This document shows, piece by piece, positions 31,356 to 31,544 of a DNA stretch of 31,544 nucleotides. Both the position numbers and the translations under genes were made by a program. The DNA is taken from NCBI GenBank assembly GCA_039190005.1, contig JBCCYM010000010.1, positions 1-31,544 on the forward strand, written 5' to 3'. The stretch is from JBCCYM01 sp039190005. GTDB taxonomy: Bacteria; Pseudomonadota; Gammaproteobacteria; UBA12402. Positions within the stretch are counted from its first letter, which is position 1; each line of letters begins with the position of its first letter. The notes under the pieces are model-generated. The model was not told the DNA's origin. It did not search any database and saw only the letters and a program-made list of their open reading frames with translations.

Positions 31356-31544
31356 CACCCTTCGACCAGCTCAGGGACCGCCCTTCGGCAAGCTCAACAT
31401 ATAGATGGCTGAGCTTGTCGAAGCCTGGTCATGGCCTTGGAAAGCCTATTAAACCCTTGGGCAATCTCAGAGACCACCCTTCGACGGGCTCAGGGACCGC
31501 CCTTAGGCAAACTCAACGTGTGGATGGCTGAGCTTGTCGAAGCC
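31356..31544. repeat. Two 70-bp direct repeats of family A-derived sequence
   Basis: Unit 1 (31356-31425) and unit 2 (31475-31544) are diverged copies starting CACCCTTCGAC and ending TGAGCTTGTCGAAGCC. Within each, CTTCGGCAAGCTCA-type and TGAGCTTGTCGAAG arms form a hairpin. About 50 bp separates them, also with a CTTGGGCAATCTCAG remnant. The window ends at the last base of unit 2, so the array may continue. Confidence 0.75.

Overview
The window reads as chromosomal DNA of an AT-rich gammaproteobacterium. Support comes from the gene pairs ispB / rplU-rpmA-obgE, ibaG-murA and rplY-pth (with ychF nearby), and from LptM, PilT, RsmD, IspB and ComEA proteins of gammaproteobacterial type. A DedA-PAP2-LssY-like fusion protein and two GT9 glycosyltransferases suggest a member of the Legionellales, but that placement is an inference from resemblance. 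I see no rRNA, tRNA, CRISPR array, intact transposon, phage module or origin.

Layout. Positions 1-2950 are a decayed stretch around one intact gene (rpe). It holds an IS3-type orfA remnant, a His-rich ORF interrupted by an amber codon, a small gene frameshifted at a run of seven A, and a frameshifted, N-terminally truncated RhaT-type transporter. Positions 3024-5193 carry a catalase and an unusual aquaporin. Positions 5262-9232 carry ComEA (minus strand), D-Ala-D-Ala carboxypeptidase DacA and the DedA/PAP2 membrane protein. Next come rplY and pth. A 3.5-kb minus-strand lipoprotein gene ending in a seven-repeat, beta-propeller-like domain sits between pth and ychF, and a copy of the same hairpin repeat lies on each side of it.

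Positions 14544-19644 form a tight plus-strand run: ychF, GT9 glycosyltransferase, SGNH esterase, ibaG, murA, nif3. A second GT9 gene lies downstream of ispB on the minus strand. Diverging from ispB is rplU-rpmA-obgE, with a translationally coupled methyltransferase-like gene after obgE. Then come a secreted Ntn-hydrolase-like protein, pilT, and the minus-strand lptM-rsmD pair converging on it. The last 2.5 kb is a compact minus-strand operon of three genes: a secreted protein with four Asp-(Thr/Ser)-Gly motifs in two tandem halves, a DUF2975 membrane protein and a small XRE-type regulator.

Two families of dispersed palindromic repeats run through the intergenic spaces. Family A has a core resembling CCCTTCGACAAGCTCAGGG, often enclosed by AAAACCGCAGTG / CACTGCGGTTTT arms. 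Family B has ATTCCCGC...GCGGGAAT palindromes, twice arranged as a mirror-image pair of about 90-105 bp that looks like a MITE. The most interesting leads are the tandem aspartic-protease-like operon, the repeat-bounded propeller lipoprotein, the branched repeat upstream of pilT, and two enzyme or channel families missing a signature residue (PAP2 His to Tyr, aquaporin Arg to Val).
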